This document shows, piece after piece, positions 19,686 to 27,582 of a DNA stretch of 64,000 bases. The stretch comes from CAYQQJ01 sp964419935 (lineage in GTDB: Bacteria; Pseudomonadota; Gammaproteobacteria; Pseudomonadales; Cellvibrionaceae). The notes under the pieces were generated by a model that saw only the letters and a list, made by a program, of their open reading frames with translations, ran no database searches and was not told the DNA's origin. The translations under genes and the position numbers were made by a program. Position 1 is the stretch's first letter, and the number at the start of each line of letters is the position of its first letter. The stretch covers positions 10,553 through 74,552 of the forward strand of contig CAYQQJ010000019.1 of the NCBI GenBank assembly GCA_964419935.1. Reading direction: 5' to 3'.

Positions 19686-20912
19686 CTAGACCACACTGCC
19701 AATCTGGAAAATAGGCATATACATCGCTATCATCAAGCCGCCGACCAAAACACCCAGCACAGACATGATCATCGGTTCCAAGAGCGACGTCAAATTATCG
19801 ACCGCATTGTCTACAGCTTCTTCATAATAAAAAGCCACTTTATCCAGCATGGCATCCAGCGCGCCGGACTCTTCACCAATGGTGACCATTTGAATAAGCA
19901 TAGAGGGAAAAATTTTGCTTTGACGAATCGCCATATTTAGCTGGGTGCCTGTCGCAACGTCGTCTCTTATGTTGATGACGGCTTCTTGGTAAATCGAATT
20001 TCCCGTAGCTCCGGCTACAGATTCAAGCGCATCAATCAACGGCACGCCGGCAGCAAAGGTGGTAGAGAGTGTTCTGGCGAACCGGGCTATAATGGATTGG
20101 TAAACAATGTCACCGACAATGGGCATCTTCAACATGGCACGGTCAACTAATCTTGCAAATGCCTCGCTTTTTTGTCGCACATTTTTGAATATGAACACAG
20201 CAGCGATTACAGCAACGATTACATACAACCAATAGCTTTGCGCTAATTCAGATAGGTGTAATACAAATAGCGTAAAAGCTGGCAGGTCCGCGCCAAAACT
20301 GCTGAAGGTTTCCGCAAACTGCGGCACCACTTTAACTAGCAAAATACCGGTTACAATAAGTGCCACCGCGATGACGGCGATCGGGTATGACATTGCTTTT
20401 TTAATTTTCGCTTTAAGCTGTTCAGTTTTTTCTTTATATATGGCGATCCTGTCCAGCATGGTTTCCAGCGCGCCGGATTGCTCGCCGGAATCGACTAGGT
20501 TACAAAACAAATCATCGAAGTATTTCGGGTGTTTCCGCAATGATGCGGCGAAACCACCCCCGGCGGCCACATCGTCTCGGATACTCAGTAAAAGCTCTTG
20601 CAATGCTTTGTTATCTAAGCCTTCTGCAACAATTTCAAAGCTCTGTACCAACGGCACACCCGCTTTCATCATGGTGGCCATTTGCCGGGTTAAAACGGCA
20701 ATATCCATGGGTGTGATTTTCTTCTTGCCACCACCAAATAGTGGCTTTGGTTTCCTACGTACAGCGTTGGTACGTATGCCCTGACGGATCAGTTGAGCCT
20801 TGACGAGCGCTGAAGTGGTGCCGCTCATTTCACCCTCAACCTTCTTGCCCTTTTTATCGACGCCCTTGTAGGCGAATATTTGGGACGTTGTGCTGGTATT
20901 TGTTCTTGCCAT
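19686..20912 (-). CDS. pilC: PilC, type IV pilus inner-membrane platform protein
   Basis: PilC is the inner-membrane platform that couples the PilB/PilT motors to pilin assembly. The 408-residue protein has the duplicated T2SSF domain (about 75-198 and 280-400), each with the pattern LTRQMATMMKAGVPLVQS or FARTLSTTFAAGVPLIDA, and three membrane spans. The N-terminal part (FAYKGVDKKGKKVEGEMSG) is standard. It lies 5 bases after pilB and 6 bases before pilD, a tight operon. Confidence 0.96.
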   Translation of the reverse strand: MARTNTSTTSQIFAYKGVDKKGKKVEGEMSGTTSALVKAQLIRQGIRTNAVRRKPKPLFGGGKKKITPMDIAVLTRQMATMMKAGVPLVQSFEIVAEGLDNKALQELLLSIRDDVAAGGGFAASLRKHPKYFDDLFCNLVDSGEQSGALETMLDRIAIYKEKTEQLKAKIKKAMSYPIAVIAVALIVTGILLVKVVPQFAETFSSFGADLPAFTLFVLHLSELAQSYWLYVIVAVIAAVFIFKNVRQKSEAFARLVDRAMLKMPIVGDIVYQSIIARFARTLSTTFAAGVPLIDALESVAGATGNSIYQEAVINIRDDVATGTQLNMAIRQSKIFPSMLIQMVTIGEESGALDAMLDKVAFYYEEAVDNAVDNLTSLLEPMIMSVLGVLVGGLMIAMYMPIFQIGSVV

Positions 20913-20917
20913 TGGAA

Positions 20918-22648
20918 TTAATCCTTAGTCACCCTGTTGGCTTCTTCCAGGCTGGTTACTCCCGTGGAAGCCTTGCGCAAGGCGGATTTTCGGAGGTTGT
21001 TGAAACCGGCTTTGGCGGCAGCGTCGGCAATCTGAATACTGTTGCCACCTTCCATTATAATGCGGGATATCTCCGGGGTAATGCGAACAACTTCATAAAC
21101 GCCCACACGACCCTTATAACCGTTTGTACACTTGTCGCAGCCAACCGGATGAAAAAGTGTGATTTCCTCGGGCGGGAGGTCGATATCATCAAAACCTTCT
21201 TCCGTCAGAATCTCTTTGGGAATGTCATCTGCTGGCTTTTTACAGTGGCTACACAAGCGTCGGGCGAGGCGCTGAGCGATGATCAGGCTCACGGTTGTGG
21301 CCACGTTGAAGGTGGGCACCCCCATATTCATCAAACGGGTCAAGGTCTCCGGTGCGCTATTAGTGTGCAGTGTAGATAGCACCAAGTGCCCCGTTTGTGC
21401 CGCTTTGATAGCAATTTCTGCAGTTTCCAGGTCCCGAATTTCCCCAACCATCACAATATCCGGGTCCTGCCGCAGGAAAGACCGCAGTGCTTCCGCGAAG
21501 GTCAGTCCCACCTTGTTCTTTACATGTACCTGGTTTACACCTTCCAGGTTTATCTCCACCGGGTCTTCGGCCGTGGAGATATTGCGCTCCTTGGTATTGA
21601 GGATATTCAAACCGGTGTAGAGGGATACGGTTTTACCGGAACCAGTAGGGCCGGTAACCAGGATCATCCCCTGGGGCTGAGCCAAGGCATCCATAAACAG
21701 CTTTTTCTGGTCATCTTCATAACCCAGGGCATCAATACCCATTTTGGCTGCGGAGGAATCCAGAATACGCAGCACCACTTTTTCACCGAACAGCGTCGGC
21801 AGAGTGTTAACCCGGAAGTCAATGGCGCGGCTCTTGGATATCTTCATCTTGATGCGGCCGTCTTGGGGTATCCGCCGTTCAGATATGTCCATCTGGGACA
21901 TGACCTTCAGACGCGCAGCGATCCGAATCGCGAGGTTCACTGGTGGGGTTGCGACTTCCCGCAACACTCCGTCCACACGAAACCGCACACGGTAACTCTT
22001 TTCGTACGGCTCAAAGTGAATATCTGATGCGCCAGTTTTTATTGCATCTAGCAACACTTTGTTAATGAAGCGTACAATAGGGGCTTCATCGGCTTCCTTG
22101 TCGCCGTCATCCTTGGGAGACGCATCTTCATCAACGGCCTGAATGTCCAGTTCATCCAGTTCCTCGCCGTCCAAGCCACCCAGAGTGTCACCAATGGACT
22201 CCTCAGCCGCGTTCAAATAAGCCTCGATGGCGATATTGAGCTTGTCTGCCTCAACAAGTACCGCTTCTGTATTCAAACCCGTGTTGAACTTGATTTCATC
22301 CAGCGCGTGAAGGTTGGTGGGGTCTGCGACCGCCACAAACAGCCTGTTGCCACGCTTATACAAGGGGAGCGTGTGGTGCTTGCGGACCAGTTTCTGGTCA
22401 ACAATGCCGCGCGGCAGGTTGGTATCGGACAGTACAGAAAGGTCGAGAAGCGGTGTGCCGAACTCATCAGACGCCGCAATGGCTATATGTTGCGCGTTCA
22501 CCGCTCCGGATTCTGCGAGGTACAAAGCGAGTGGACGCTTTTCCTTGATGGAAGCCTCTAGTGATTTGCGCGCTTGAGTTTCGTCCAATAGGCCATCTTT
22601 TACTAGCCGCTTGGCCAAACCGCTTAGTGCAACTGGTTGTGTGCCCAT
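20918..22648 (-). CDS. pilB: PilB, type IV pilus extension ATPase
   Basis: PilB is the hexameric ATPase that powers pilus extension from the cytoplasm. The 576-residue protein has an N-terminal T2SSE_N/MshEN-like domain, an Asp/Glu-rich linker (about 165-190), and Walker A GPTGSGKT near 332-339. Asp-box and Walker B follow in DPDIVMVGEIRD, then a tetracysteine zinc site (CSHC and CDKC). It is transcribed away from pilA, with which it shares a 372-base intergenic region. Confidence 0.97.
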   Translation of the reverse strand: MGTQPVALSGLAKRLVKDGLLDETQARKSLEASIKEKRPLALYLAESGAVNAQHIAIAASDEFGTPLLDLSVLSDTNLPRGIVDQKLVRKHHTLPLYKRGNRLFVAVADPTNLHALDEIKFNTGLNTEAVLVEADKLNIAIEAYLNAAEESIGDTLGGLDGEELDELDIQAVDEDASPKDDGDKEADEAPIVRFINKVLLDAIKTGASDIHFEPYEKSYRVRFRVDGVLREVATPPVNLAIRIAARLKVMSQMDISERRIPQDGRIKMKISKSRAIDFRVNTLPTLFGEKVVLRILDSSAAKMGIDALGYEDDQKKLFMDALAQPQGMILVTGPTGSGKTVSLYTGLNILNTKERNISTAEDPVEINLEGVNQVHVKNKVGLTFAEALRSFLRQDPDIVMVGEIRDLETAEIAIKAAQTGHLVLSTLHTNSAPETLTRLMNMGVPTFNVATTVSLIIAQRLARRLCSHCKKPADDIPKEILTEEGFDDIDLPPEEITLFHPVGCDKCTNGYKGRVGVYEVVRITPEISRIIMEGGNSIQIADAAAKAGFNNLRKSALRKASTGVTSLEEANRVTKD

Positions 22649-22957
22649 TTTTATCCTTTATCTGGAATTCTTCGGGAGTGTTGCTAAGTATGGATGCCAA
22701 TTCTGAATTCGTCACGATTTTAGCGAACGTGATAAGTCTAGTGAATGCGTGTTTCTAAGTCTATGTGACTGGACAAAAACAGAGGTGATGTTGCGTTCGT
22801 TTCATGGTTGGCTGTTGCACTAGATGCCATTGCGCGCAGTAGCCAACAATCATGGCTGACGAAAATTGTCAGTTTTCGTCGCGCGGCGTCATTGGTCATC
22901 CTATGGCATCTTAATACTTTTTACGCTAACTTCTTGATTATCGGCCATTTTAAACTA
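22649..22957. other. pilB-pilA intergenic region
   Basis: These bases hold no credible gene. The part near pilA is AT-rich, as expected upstream of a sigma-54 promoter, and includes TTGTCAGTTTTCGTC near 22870. That recalls TGTC-type PilR sites, but I cannot define operators with confidence. No clear sigma-70 promoter for pilB was found. Confidence 0.4.
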
Positions 22958-22973
22958 TGGCACGAGTTTTGAG
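22958..22973 (+). promoter_or_regulatory. sigma-54 type promoter for pilA
   Basis: TGGCACG at 22958-22964, four bases, then TTGAG at 22969-22973 closely follow the RpoN consensus TGGCACG-N4-TTGCA. The -24 GG and the -12 G are ten bases apart as required; the only departure is A for C after the -12 G. Transcription would start near 22985, about 35 bases before the ATG. pilA of Pseudomonas is RpoN- and PilR-dependent, and pilRS are present at 46039-48986. Confidence 0.85.
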
Positions 22974-23020
22974 TAATGTAAGCGTGGTAACCAAACAGAA
23001 TTCCTTATCGGAGAAATTTT

Positions 23021-23491
23021 ATGAAACAGGTTCAAAAAGGTTTTACATTGATTGAACTGATGATCGTGGTTGCGATTATTGGTATCCTCGCGGCAGTAGC
23101 ACTTCCTGCATACCAAGATTACACAACACGCGCAAAACTTTCGGAAATTCCATCGCTTATGTCTGCTGTCAAGACTGATCTTTACGAGCGATACACATCT
23201 GAAGGCAATTGGCCTAGTGCCAGCGATGGTGCGCTTATTGTCAAGCGTTTAGAATCAGCTGCTACAGTAGCAACCGGTGCTGTTGCGTACACTGCGGGTG
23301 CTGACGTTACCGCCCCTGCCAAAGTTGCCGTTACGCTTTCAAATACTGGGGCTGGGAATGATGTGGATACCAAGAAGCTTACATTCACCTTCACCGTAAA
23401 TGACCAAGGTATGCAAATGGCTTGTGGTACGGATGTGAGTAGTGATCATTACAATAAGCTGCCCCCGATCTGCCGCCATGTAGGCAGCTAA
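23021..23491 (+). CDS. pilA: PilA, major type IV pilin
   Basis: This is the structural subunit of the pilus. The 156-residue prepilin has a 7-residue basic leader ending in G before the cleavage site (GFTLIELMIV), so Phe8 becomes N-methylated residue 1 and Glu5 of the mature protein is present. A hydrophobic helix follows, then a globular domain with a C-terminal disulfide loop between the two cysteines (ACGTDV to PPICRH). The last residue is serine (HVGS), the position modified by TfpO/PilO in glycosylated Pseudomonas group I pilins. Ribosome site GGAG lies upstream. It is followed by a terminator and the tfpO-like gene. Confidence 0.96.
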   Translation: MKQVQKGFTLIELMIVVAIIGILAAVALPAYQDYTTRAKLSEIPSLMSAVKTDLYERYTSEGNWPSASDGALIVKRLESAATVATGAVAYTAGADVTAPAKVAVTLSNTGAGNDVDTKKLTFTFTVNDQGMQMACGTDVSSDHYNKLPPICRHVGS

Positions 23492-23514
23492 GCGTTCAGT
23501 CGCAACAGTGTTCT

Positions 23515-23541
23515 GAAAAACCCGCTTATGCGGGTTTTTTT
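23515..23541 (+). terminator. intrinsic terminator after pilA
   Basis: AACCCGC (23519-23525), a TTAT loop and GCGGGTT (23530-23536) form a 7-bp stem. Upstream A residues pair with the run of T that continues to 23541. It lies 24 bases after the pilA stop and would reduce readthrough into the downstream glycosyltransferase, a common arrangement for an abundant pilin. Confidence 0.9.
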
Positions 23542-23581
23542 GTTAGTACATAATACCGACGTTGTGGAAGGACTAGCACAA

Positions 23582-25024
23582 GTGCCTAGTAAGTCATTAG
23601 TTGTTGATGCACCTCTGATCGGCATTCTTATACTCGTATTCTTTGTCTATTGCTTCAGCCCTTATTTTGCATACTGGATCGACGGCGCGGGCTGGGGTGA
23701 TAAACGCGTGTTGCAGCTTGCGCTGATGGGATTAGCCGGATGTTTGGCTATGGTTGTCCCCCGATACAGAAGCGTTATTTTGATCGCATTTTCTTCAACT
23801 CAACCGCTTATGCGGTATGGGTTCTCTACCTTTGTGTTGCTCGCGTTAGCGACGTGTGTGACTGCTGCTTATCCAATGCGCAGTCTTCAAGAATTAGGAT
23901 TGATCGCAGGTATGGGGTTGGTTGGGCTCTGCGTTTGGGTTGAGCTTAAAACGGTTGGCCTTGAAATGCTGCATAGGTGTATGTCAGTAGCCTTTTTATT
24001 GGCGTCTCTTGGGCTCATCGGCCTGTTTTTAAGTTATTACCTCGTGTTTGTGCAAGACCCGCACAACCTCCATTTGTCGGCGATGACAAGATGGGTACCC
24101 CATTTCGGTAATCCGCGTGCATTTAACCATGTCCAGGTATGGGTAATCCCTCTCATGTCGTGGTGCTTGATCGAGCACTGGCGGCGAAGCTCAAACATGC
24201 TGTGGCTAATTGGAATCACTATGGCCTTGTCCTTTTGGTGGTCGTTAGTGTTTTTTACGCTGGGGCGTGGAGTCTTTTGGAGTTTGTTATTCGGCGTGAT
24301 CGCTACAGGCATAATTTGCTATCGCAGGGCTCGTTTTTTGGCACTGCCGGTTGTTTGTGCAGTTCTTGGGATAATGCTCTACATGCTAATGTTTGTAGCA
24401 GTTCCACTACTTACGTACGGCGATGTAGGTGTTAGTTATGTAGATAGGATTTCGGACATAAATGACAGCGGCCGTTTTCGATTGTGGGCATTGGCTACGT
24501 CTGCGGTTATCGAGAACCCAATATTGGGCATCGGTGGACAACACTACGCCATGCAATCAAATACTTTCGGTTCGGCGCATAATATGTGGTTAAATTGGGC
24601 GGCCGAACAAGGTCTCCCGTCTCTGATTCTGCTAGTACTCGGCTGTATTGCGGCTGCCCGGAAGATGGTGAGTATTCATGGGGACGACTCGATCTCTCCG
24701 CTTCACATGTTTTTGATGTGGCAGTTCATAACAGCGCTACTCTATTCTTGCTTGACCGCTTTATGGATTACACCGCTAAGTCAAGTGTTAATGGCTGGTT
24801 CGCTTGCTCTTTGCACAAGTACATTTGCACCTTCTCGCTCTGCTGGCATTCCAACGAGCGGCGGTCTACTCTTAGCCGCTCCGCTCCTCACTGCTGTACT
24901 TATAATGGCGGTTGCTTCCATCGTGATTTCCGTAGTTGATCTGAATACCATGCGTGAGAGTTTAGCGATCGATGGGCTTAACTATCCCAGGTTCTGGTTG
25001 AATGGACACTTTTTTCATCAGTGA
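23582..25024 (+). CDS. tfpO: TfpO/PglL-like pilin O-oligosaccharyltransferase
   Basis: This polytopic protein of about 480 residues has some ten to twelve membrane spans. A Wzy/WaaL-type core holds the periplasmic segments FGNPRAFNHVQVW and NPILGIGGQHYA, as in O-antigen ligases and pilin oligosaccharyltransferases. Its place straight after pilA matches tfpO (pilO) of Pseudomonas group I strains, and the pilin ends in serine, the expected target. I choose the GTG at 23582 because GGAAGGA lies 9 bases upstream. An in-frame ATG at 23528 sits inside the pilA terminator stem-loop and is unlikely. The exact sugar donor cannot be read from the sequence. Confidence 0.8.
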   Translation: MPSKSLVVDAPLIGILILVFFVYCFSPYFAYWIDGAGWGDKRVLQLALMGLAGCLAMVVPRYRSVILIAFSSTQPLMRYGFSTFVLLALATCVTAAYPMRSLQELGLIAGMGLVGLCVWVELKTVGLEMLHRCMSVAFLLASLGLIGLFLSYYLVFVQDPHNLHLSAMTRWVPHFGNPRAFNHVQVWVIPLMSWCLIEHWRRSSNMLWLIGITMALSFWWSLVFFTLGRGVFWSLLFGVIATGIICYRRARFLALPVVCAVLGIMLYMLMFVAVPLLTYGDVGVSYVDRISDINDSGRFRLWALATSAVIENPILGIGGQHYAMQSNTFGSAHNMWLNWAAEQGLPSLILLVLGCIAAARKMVSIHGDDSISPLHMFLMWQFITALLYSCLTALWITPLSQVLMAGSLALCTSTFAPSRSAGIPTSGGLLLAAPLLTAVLIMAVASIVISVVDLNTMRESLAIDGLNYPRFWLNGHFFHQ

Positions 25025-25120
25025 AACGAAATAAACGAGACACCCACGTTAAAAATTACTCTTCAAACGTATTCCCACCAAGTAACCCGTCGGGTTGATT
25101 GTTGAGCCTCGGAAACAAAG

Positions 25121-25185
25121 TAAGCGCCGAACCAACAATAAGCGCCGAACCAACAATAGGATAAACGGGTCAGGATAAACGGGTC
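25121..25185 (+). repeat. two adjacent tandem duplications upstream of the transposase
   Basis: An 18-base unit (TAAGCGCCGAACCAACAA) occurs twice in a row at 25121-25138 and 25139-25156. A 14-base unit (AGGATAAACGGGTC) follows twice at 25158-25171 and 25172-25185. All copies are exact. They directly border the left inverted repeat of the REP-associated transposase. The 228 bases from tfpO to the transposase hold no gene. Confidence 0.85.
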
Positions 25186-25252
25186 GGAGGGATTATTTTT
25201 CAGTCAGACTGCTTGTGGTAAGGTTACGATTTGATCATGCAAAGGAGCTGCT

Positions 25253-26050
25253 ATGCCGAGAAGAGCAAGGATGTACATCCCCGGATTCACTTATCATATA
25301 GTTCAGCGCGGGAACAATCGAGAAGCCTGCTTTTTTGATGAAGAAGGTTACAAGCTCTACCTGGATTACCTGCGACAGGCAATGACGCGCTACGGGACGA
25401 AACTCCACGCGTATTGCCTGATGACCAATCACGTACATCTGCTGATGACACCGGAACACGAAGACAGCATCTCCCGCACGATGAAAGTGGTCTGTAGCCG
25501 GTATGCGCAGTTTGTAAATAAGCGATATCGCCGTAGCGGTACTTTGTGGGAAGGGCGACACAAGGCGAGTGCCATCGATTCCGCGCAGTATCTGCTGAAA
25601 TGTTACCGATACATCGAACTCAATCCCGTTACCGCCCATATGGTGGATAGGCCTGAGGAATACAGCTGGTCGAGCTATCATCATAACGCCTGGGGCGATA
25701 ATTCAGATATTCTCACTCCCCATTCTGAGTATTTGGCGCTGGATGCCACGGACACAGAAAGGCAGTTTGCCTACCGAGAGCTGTTCAACGTTGCGCTTGC
25801 GGATGATGACCTGCATTTGATCCGGCGGGCCATTCACTACTCGATGCCGTGTGGGTCGGATAGATTCCTAAGCCAGATTGAGCAAAAGACTGGTAGGCCC
25901 GTAGGTTATATGCAGCGCGGCCGGNNNNNNNNNNNNNNNNNNNNNNNNNNNNNNNNNNNNNNNNNNNNNNNNNNNNNNNNNNNNNNNNNNNNNNNNNNNN
26001 NNNNNNNNNNNNNNNNNNNNNNNNGCGGCCGGCCGCGGAAGATTGTATGA
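25253..26050 (+). CDS. REP-associated tyrosine transposase (RAYT, Y1 HUH)
   Basis: This is an IS200-like single-strand transposase that nicks DNA at REP-type hairpins. The N-terminus (MPRRARMYIPGFTYHIVQRG) is typical. The HUH metal site is His60 and His62 in NHVHLL, and the likely catalytic Tyr120 is in YRYIELNP. The C-terminus ends QRGRPRKIV. The coding sequence is interrupted by 100 N (25925-26024), which happen to keep the frame. The flanks overlap by GCGGCCGG, and joining them there gives an uninterrupted protein of about 229 residues ending at the same stop, so the gene is probably intact. Confidence 0.85.
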   Translation: MPRRARMYIPGFTYHIVQRGNNREACFFDEEGYKLYLDYLRQAMTRYGTKLHAYCLMTNHVHLLMTPEHEDSISRTMKVVCSRYAQFVNKRYRRSGTLWEGRHKASAIDSAQYLLKCYRYIELNPVTAHMVDRPEEYSWSSYHHNAWGDNSDILTPHSEYLALDATDTERQFAYRELFNVALADDDLHLIRRAIHYSMPCGSDRFLSQIEQKTGRPVGYMQRGRXXXXXXXXXXXXXXXXXXXXXXXXXXXXXXXXXXGRPRKIV

Positions 26051-26181
26051 ACAATAATCCCTCCGTCCCCTTTTTAGTGAAGCCAGATTGAGCAAAAGAC
26101 TGGTAGGCCCGTAGGTTATATGCAGCGCGGCCGGCCGCGGAAGATTGTATGAACAATAATCCCTCCGTCCCCTTTTTAGTG
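25870..26181 (+). repeat. 102-bp tandem duplication of the transposase right end
   Basis: The complete unit 26080-26181 carries the last 23 codons of the transposase, its stop and the right inverted repeat. The sequence 25870-25924 equals its first 55 bases and 26025-26079 equals its last 55. These two parts share GCGGCCGG, and 55+55-8 equals 102. Thus at least two tandem copies exist, and the assembly gap lies inside the first, at the palindrome GCGGCCGGCCGC. Confidence 0.85.
25925..26024. other. assembly gap of 100 N
   Basis: A run of exactly 100 N, the usual placeholder for a gap of unknown size. The flanking sequence suggests either no missing bases (8-base overlap) or extra copies of the 102-base repeat. 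Confidence 0.95.
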
Positions 26182-26643
26182 GTCCCCTTTTTAGTGGAAC
26201 CCGGATTTTTACTTGGCGCGTTCAGAGTGGCAGACTTCATCCTCTCGGACCAGATGACACTAAGCCAACTGCTTGGCACTCTAGCGACAGATGTGGTCAA
26301 GATAGGAATTGCAACAGGAGCCTCAATCGTCGCTGCGTCTGCAGCGGCCGCAGTATTCACTGTGGCAGTAGGGCCCATAGTGGCGGCTATTGGCGTAGGC
26401 ATACTTGTATCCTATGGCCTCGGCAGGCTTGACGAACACTACCAGCTCACCGGTAGAGTGATAGCGGGTCTTGATCAAATTGAGGCGAATGCTCGGACAG
26501 TGCTTGCTCAGAAGGAGAAACAGTTGTCTCAAATGGCCGGGGAGGCGGTAGAAAGCGCGATAGATTATGCAATAGATGAAACCTGCAGGATAATCATCGA
26601 CACCGCCAAACACTACATTTCTCGGACGATTCCGCGATGGTAG
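26149..26643 (+). CDS. hydrophobic toxin-like C-terminal protein, probably 5'-truncated
   Basis: The first 20 or so residues are translated from the transposase right-end repeat, so the ATG at 26149 is probably a chance start. Natural-looking coding begins around residue 20 (FLLGAFRVADF), and the next methionine is at 26254. A glycine/alanine-rich hydrophobic stretch (about 45-90, GIATGASIVAASAAAAVF and VGILVSYGLG) is followed by LDEHYQLTGRVIAGLDQI and a coiled-coil-like end. This recalls C-terminal regions of PAAR/Rhs-type or pore-forming effectors. The gene overlaps the next one by 7 bases. I infer an effector gene cut at its 5' end by the transposon; function is unproven. Confidence 0.5.
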   Translation: MNNNPSVPFLVVPFLVEPGFLLGAFRVADFILSDQMTLSQLLGTLATDVVKIGIATGASIVAASAAAAVFTVAVGPIVAAIGVGILVSYGLGRLDEHYQLTGRVIAGLDQIEANARTVLAQKEKQLSQMAGEAVESAIDYAIDETCRIIIDTAKHYISRTIPRW

Positions 26644-27095
26644 CTTCTGTGGCGCAAGAGCCTCACACATCCAAGTCTTTGGCTGCGTTAATACTGCTGG
26701 TATTCCTTTGCATGAGCGTCGTCTGCCTTTGGCTGCCGATTTCGGGCTTTTGGGGTATGGTGTCAGATTTCCAGAGCCATCAGCCGGTGGTCATTATCAA
26801 TAAAGGTGTTTATTACTTGTTGGGCATAGGCATTGCGATGATGGCTTTGCTTATAGACGGATTCAATAACGGAGTACTACGGCGCAAACTTAGCCTGCGG
26901 TTAGCGAAGTTCATAAATAGATCAGCGCTGAGTGGCATGGTTGTGATGTTGTTGTTACCGGCGTTGGTACATTACCCGATGGCCGGCGCGCTTGAAAAGG
27001 ACGGTTACGTAACATGTCCTGATCGTTCAAGCCAATGGCTTTTCGTTCGTACGATCGTGTACGCATTGCCCGATCAATGCCACTTTGGTGAATGA
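26637..27095 (+). CDS. membrane protein, immunity-like
   Basis: The 152-residue protein has about four membrane spans (near 15-36, 52-72, 93-115, and a weaker one). Its periplasmic C-terminal segment reads YPMAGALEKDGYVTCPDRSS and has a second cysteine near the end (PDQCHFG), so a disulfide is possible. The pattern resembles small DUF1240-like membrane proteins that accompany secreted effectors. The ATG lies inside the last codons of the preceding toxin-like gene, which implies translational coupling as in effector/immunity pairs. No enzymatic motif is seen. Confidence 0.55.
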   Translation: MVASVAQEPHTSKSLAALILLVFLCMSVVCLWLPISGFWGMVSDFQSHQPVVIINKGVYYLLGIGIAMMALLIDGFNNGVLRRKLSLRLAKFINRSALSGMVVMLLLPALVHYPMAGALEKDGYVTCPDRSSQWLFVRTIVYALPDQCHFGE

Positions 27096-27130
27096 GTTGA
27101 ATATCCTGCTCAAAGCGACCAGGGCGAACT

Positions 27131-27149
27131 CCTACGGTGGGTGTCACGA
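27131..27149 (+). repeat. 19-bp repeat flanking the HTH gene, left copy
   Basis: CCTACGGTGGGTGTCACGA at 27131-27149 is identical to 27583-27601. A degenerate third copy (AACTCCTACAGTGAGTGTCC) is at 27551-27570 and shares the AACTCCTAC prefix with the left copy. The direct repeats enclose the solitary HTH gene, with a span of 471 bases. Confidence 0.85.
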
Positions 27150-27181
27150 CACGCTGATGCGTGTTATGGGATTGGGCGTGG

Positions 27182-27210
27182 TTGATGAGGTATGCTAAAG
27201 TTTGCATAAT
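27182..27210 (+). promoter_or_regulatory. promoter with overlapping palindromic operator
   Basis: TTGATG at 27182-27187 and CATAAT at 27205-27210 are 17 bases apart. The spacer and -10 contain TATGC (27191-27195) and GCATA (27204-27208) arms with an AAAGTTT core, an imperfect palindrome. A dimeric HTH protein bound there would block RNA polymerase, so autoregulation by the adjacent HTH gene is likely. Predicted transcription start is near 27217. Confidence 0.65.
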
Positions 27211-27234
27211 CACTGAATGAAGATGATCGTTTTT

Positions 27235-27531
27235 ATGAGTGAACATGACGTAACGCATGTAACGCCCGCAGCGCAGAGTATTTTGGACGATCTGTTTTCA
27301 CCCGAGGAAGCGGCGGAGATGGAAATGCGGGCGGCGTTGCTGCGCGGGCTTGAAGCATGGCTGGATCGAAACTCTGGAATGACGCAAACGGCCGCTGCCG
27401 AGGTGCTGGGTGTAACCCAGGCCCGTGTATCCGACATCAAGCGGGGCAAGATCAGTAAGTTCAGTTTGGACTTGCTGGTAAAGCTGGCCGCTCGGGCTGG
27501 CTTGCATCCCCGGGTTGAGTTGGCGGCATAG
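27235..27531 (+). CDS. XRE-family HTH regulator (HigA-like), solitary
   Basis: The 98-residue protein contains a helix-turn-helix (MTQTAAAEVLGVTQARVSDI, about residues 45-64) followed by KRGKISKFSLDLLVKLAARA, as in HigA-type antitoxins of the COG5606/HTH_37 group. I choose the ATG at 27235. The upstream ATG at 27217 coincides with the predicted transcription start and would leave no leader. No RelE/HigB toxin gene lies upstream, where it would be expected, so this is an orphan antitoxin or stand-alone repressor. A 19-bp direct repeat flanks it. Confidence 0.75.
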   Translation: MSEHDVTHVTPAAQSILDDLFSPEEAAEMEMRAALLRGLEAWLDRNSGMTQTAAAEVLGVTQARVSDIKRGKISKFSLDLLVKLAARAGLHPRVELAA

Positions 27532-27582
27532 CCGAATTCTGCAGTTTTCAAACTCCTACAGTGAGTGTCCAGGAACAGATCC

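Larger units (their letters stand above)
25185..26167 (+). mobile_element. REP-associated transposase element with 13-bp inverted ends
   Basis: CGGAGGGATTATT at 25185-25197 is repeated in exact inverted form as AATAATCCCTCCG at 26053-26065 and again at 26155-26167. They bracket a REP-associated tyrosine transposase. The right end is present twice because the last 102 bases are duplicated in tandem. Similar CGGAGGGAT-type flanks occur with this transposase family in other genomes, to my recollection. Boundaries beyond the 13 bases are not defined. Confidence 0.7.
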
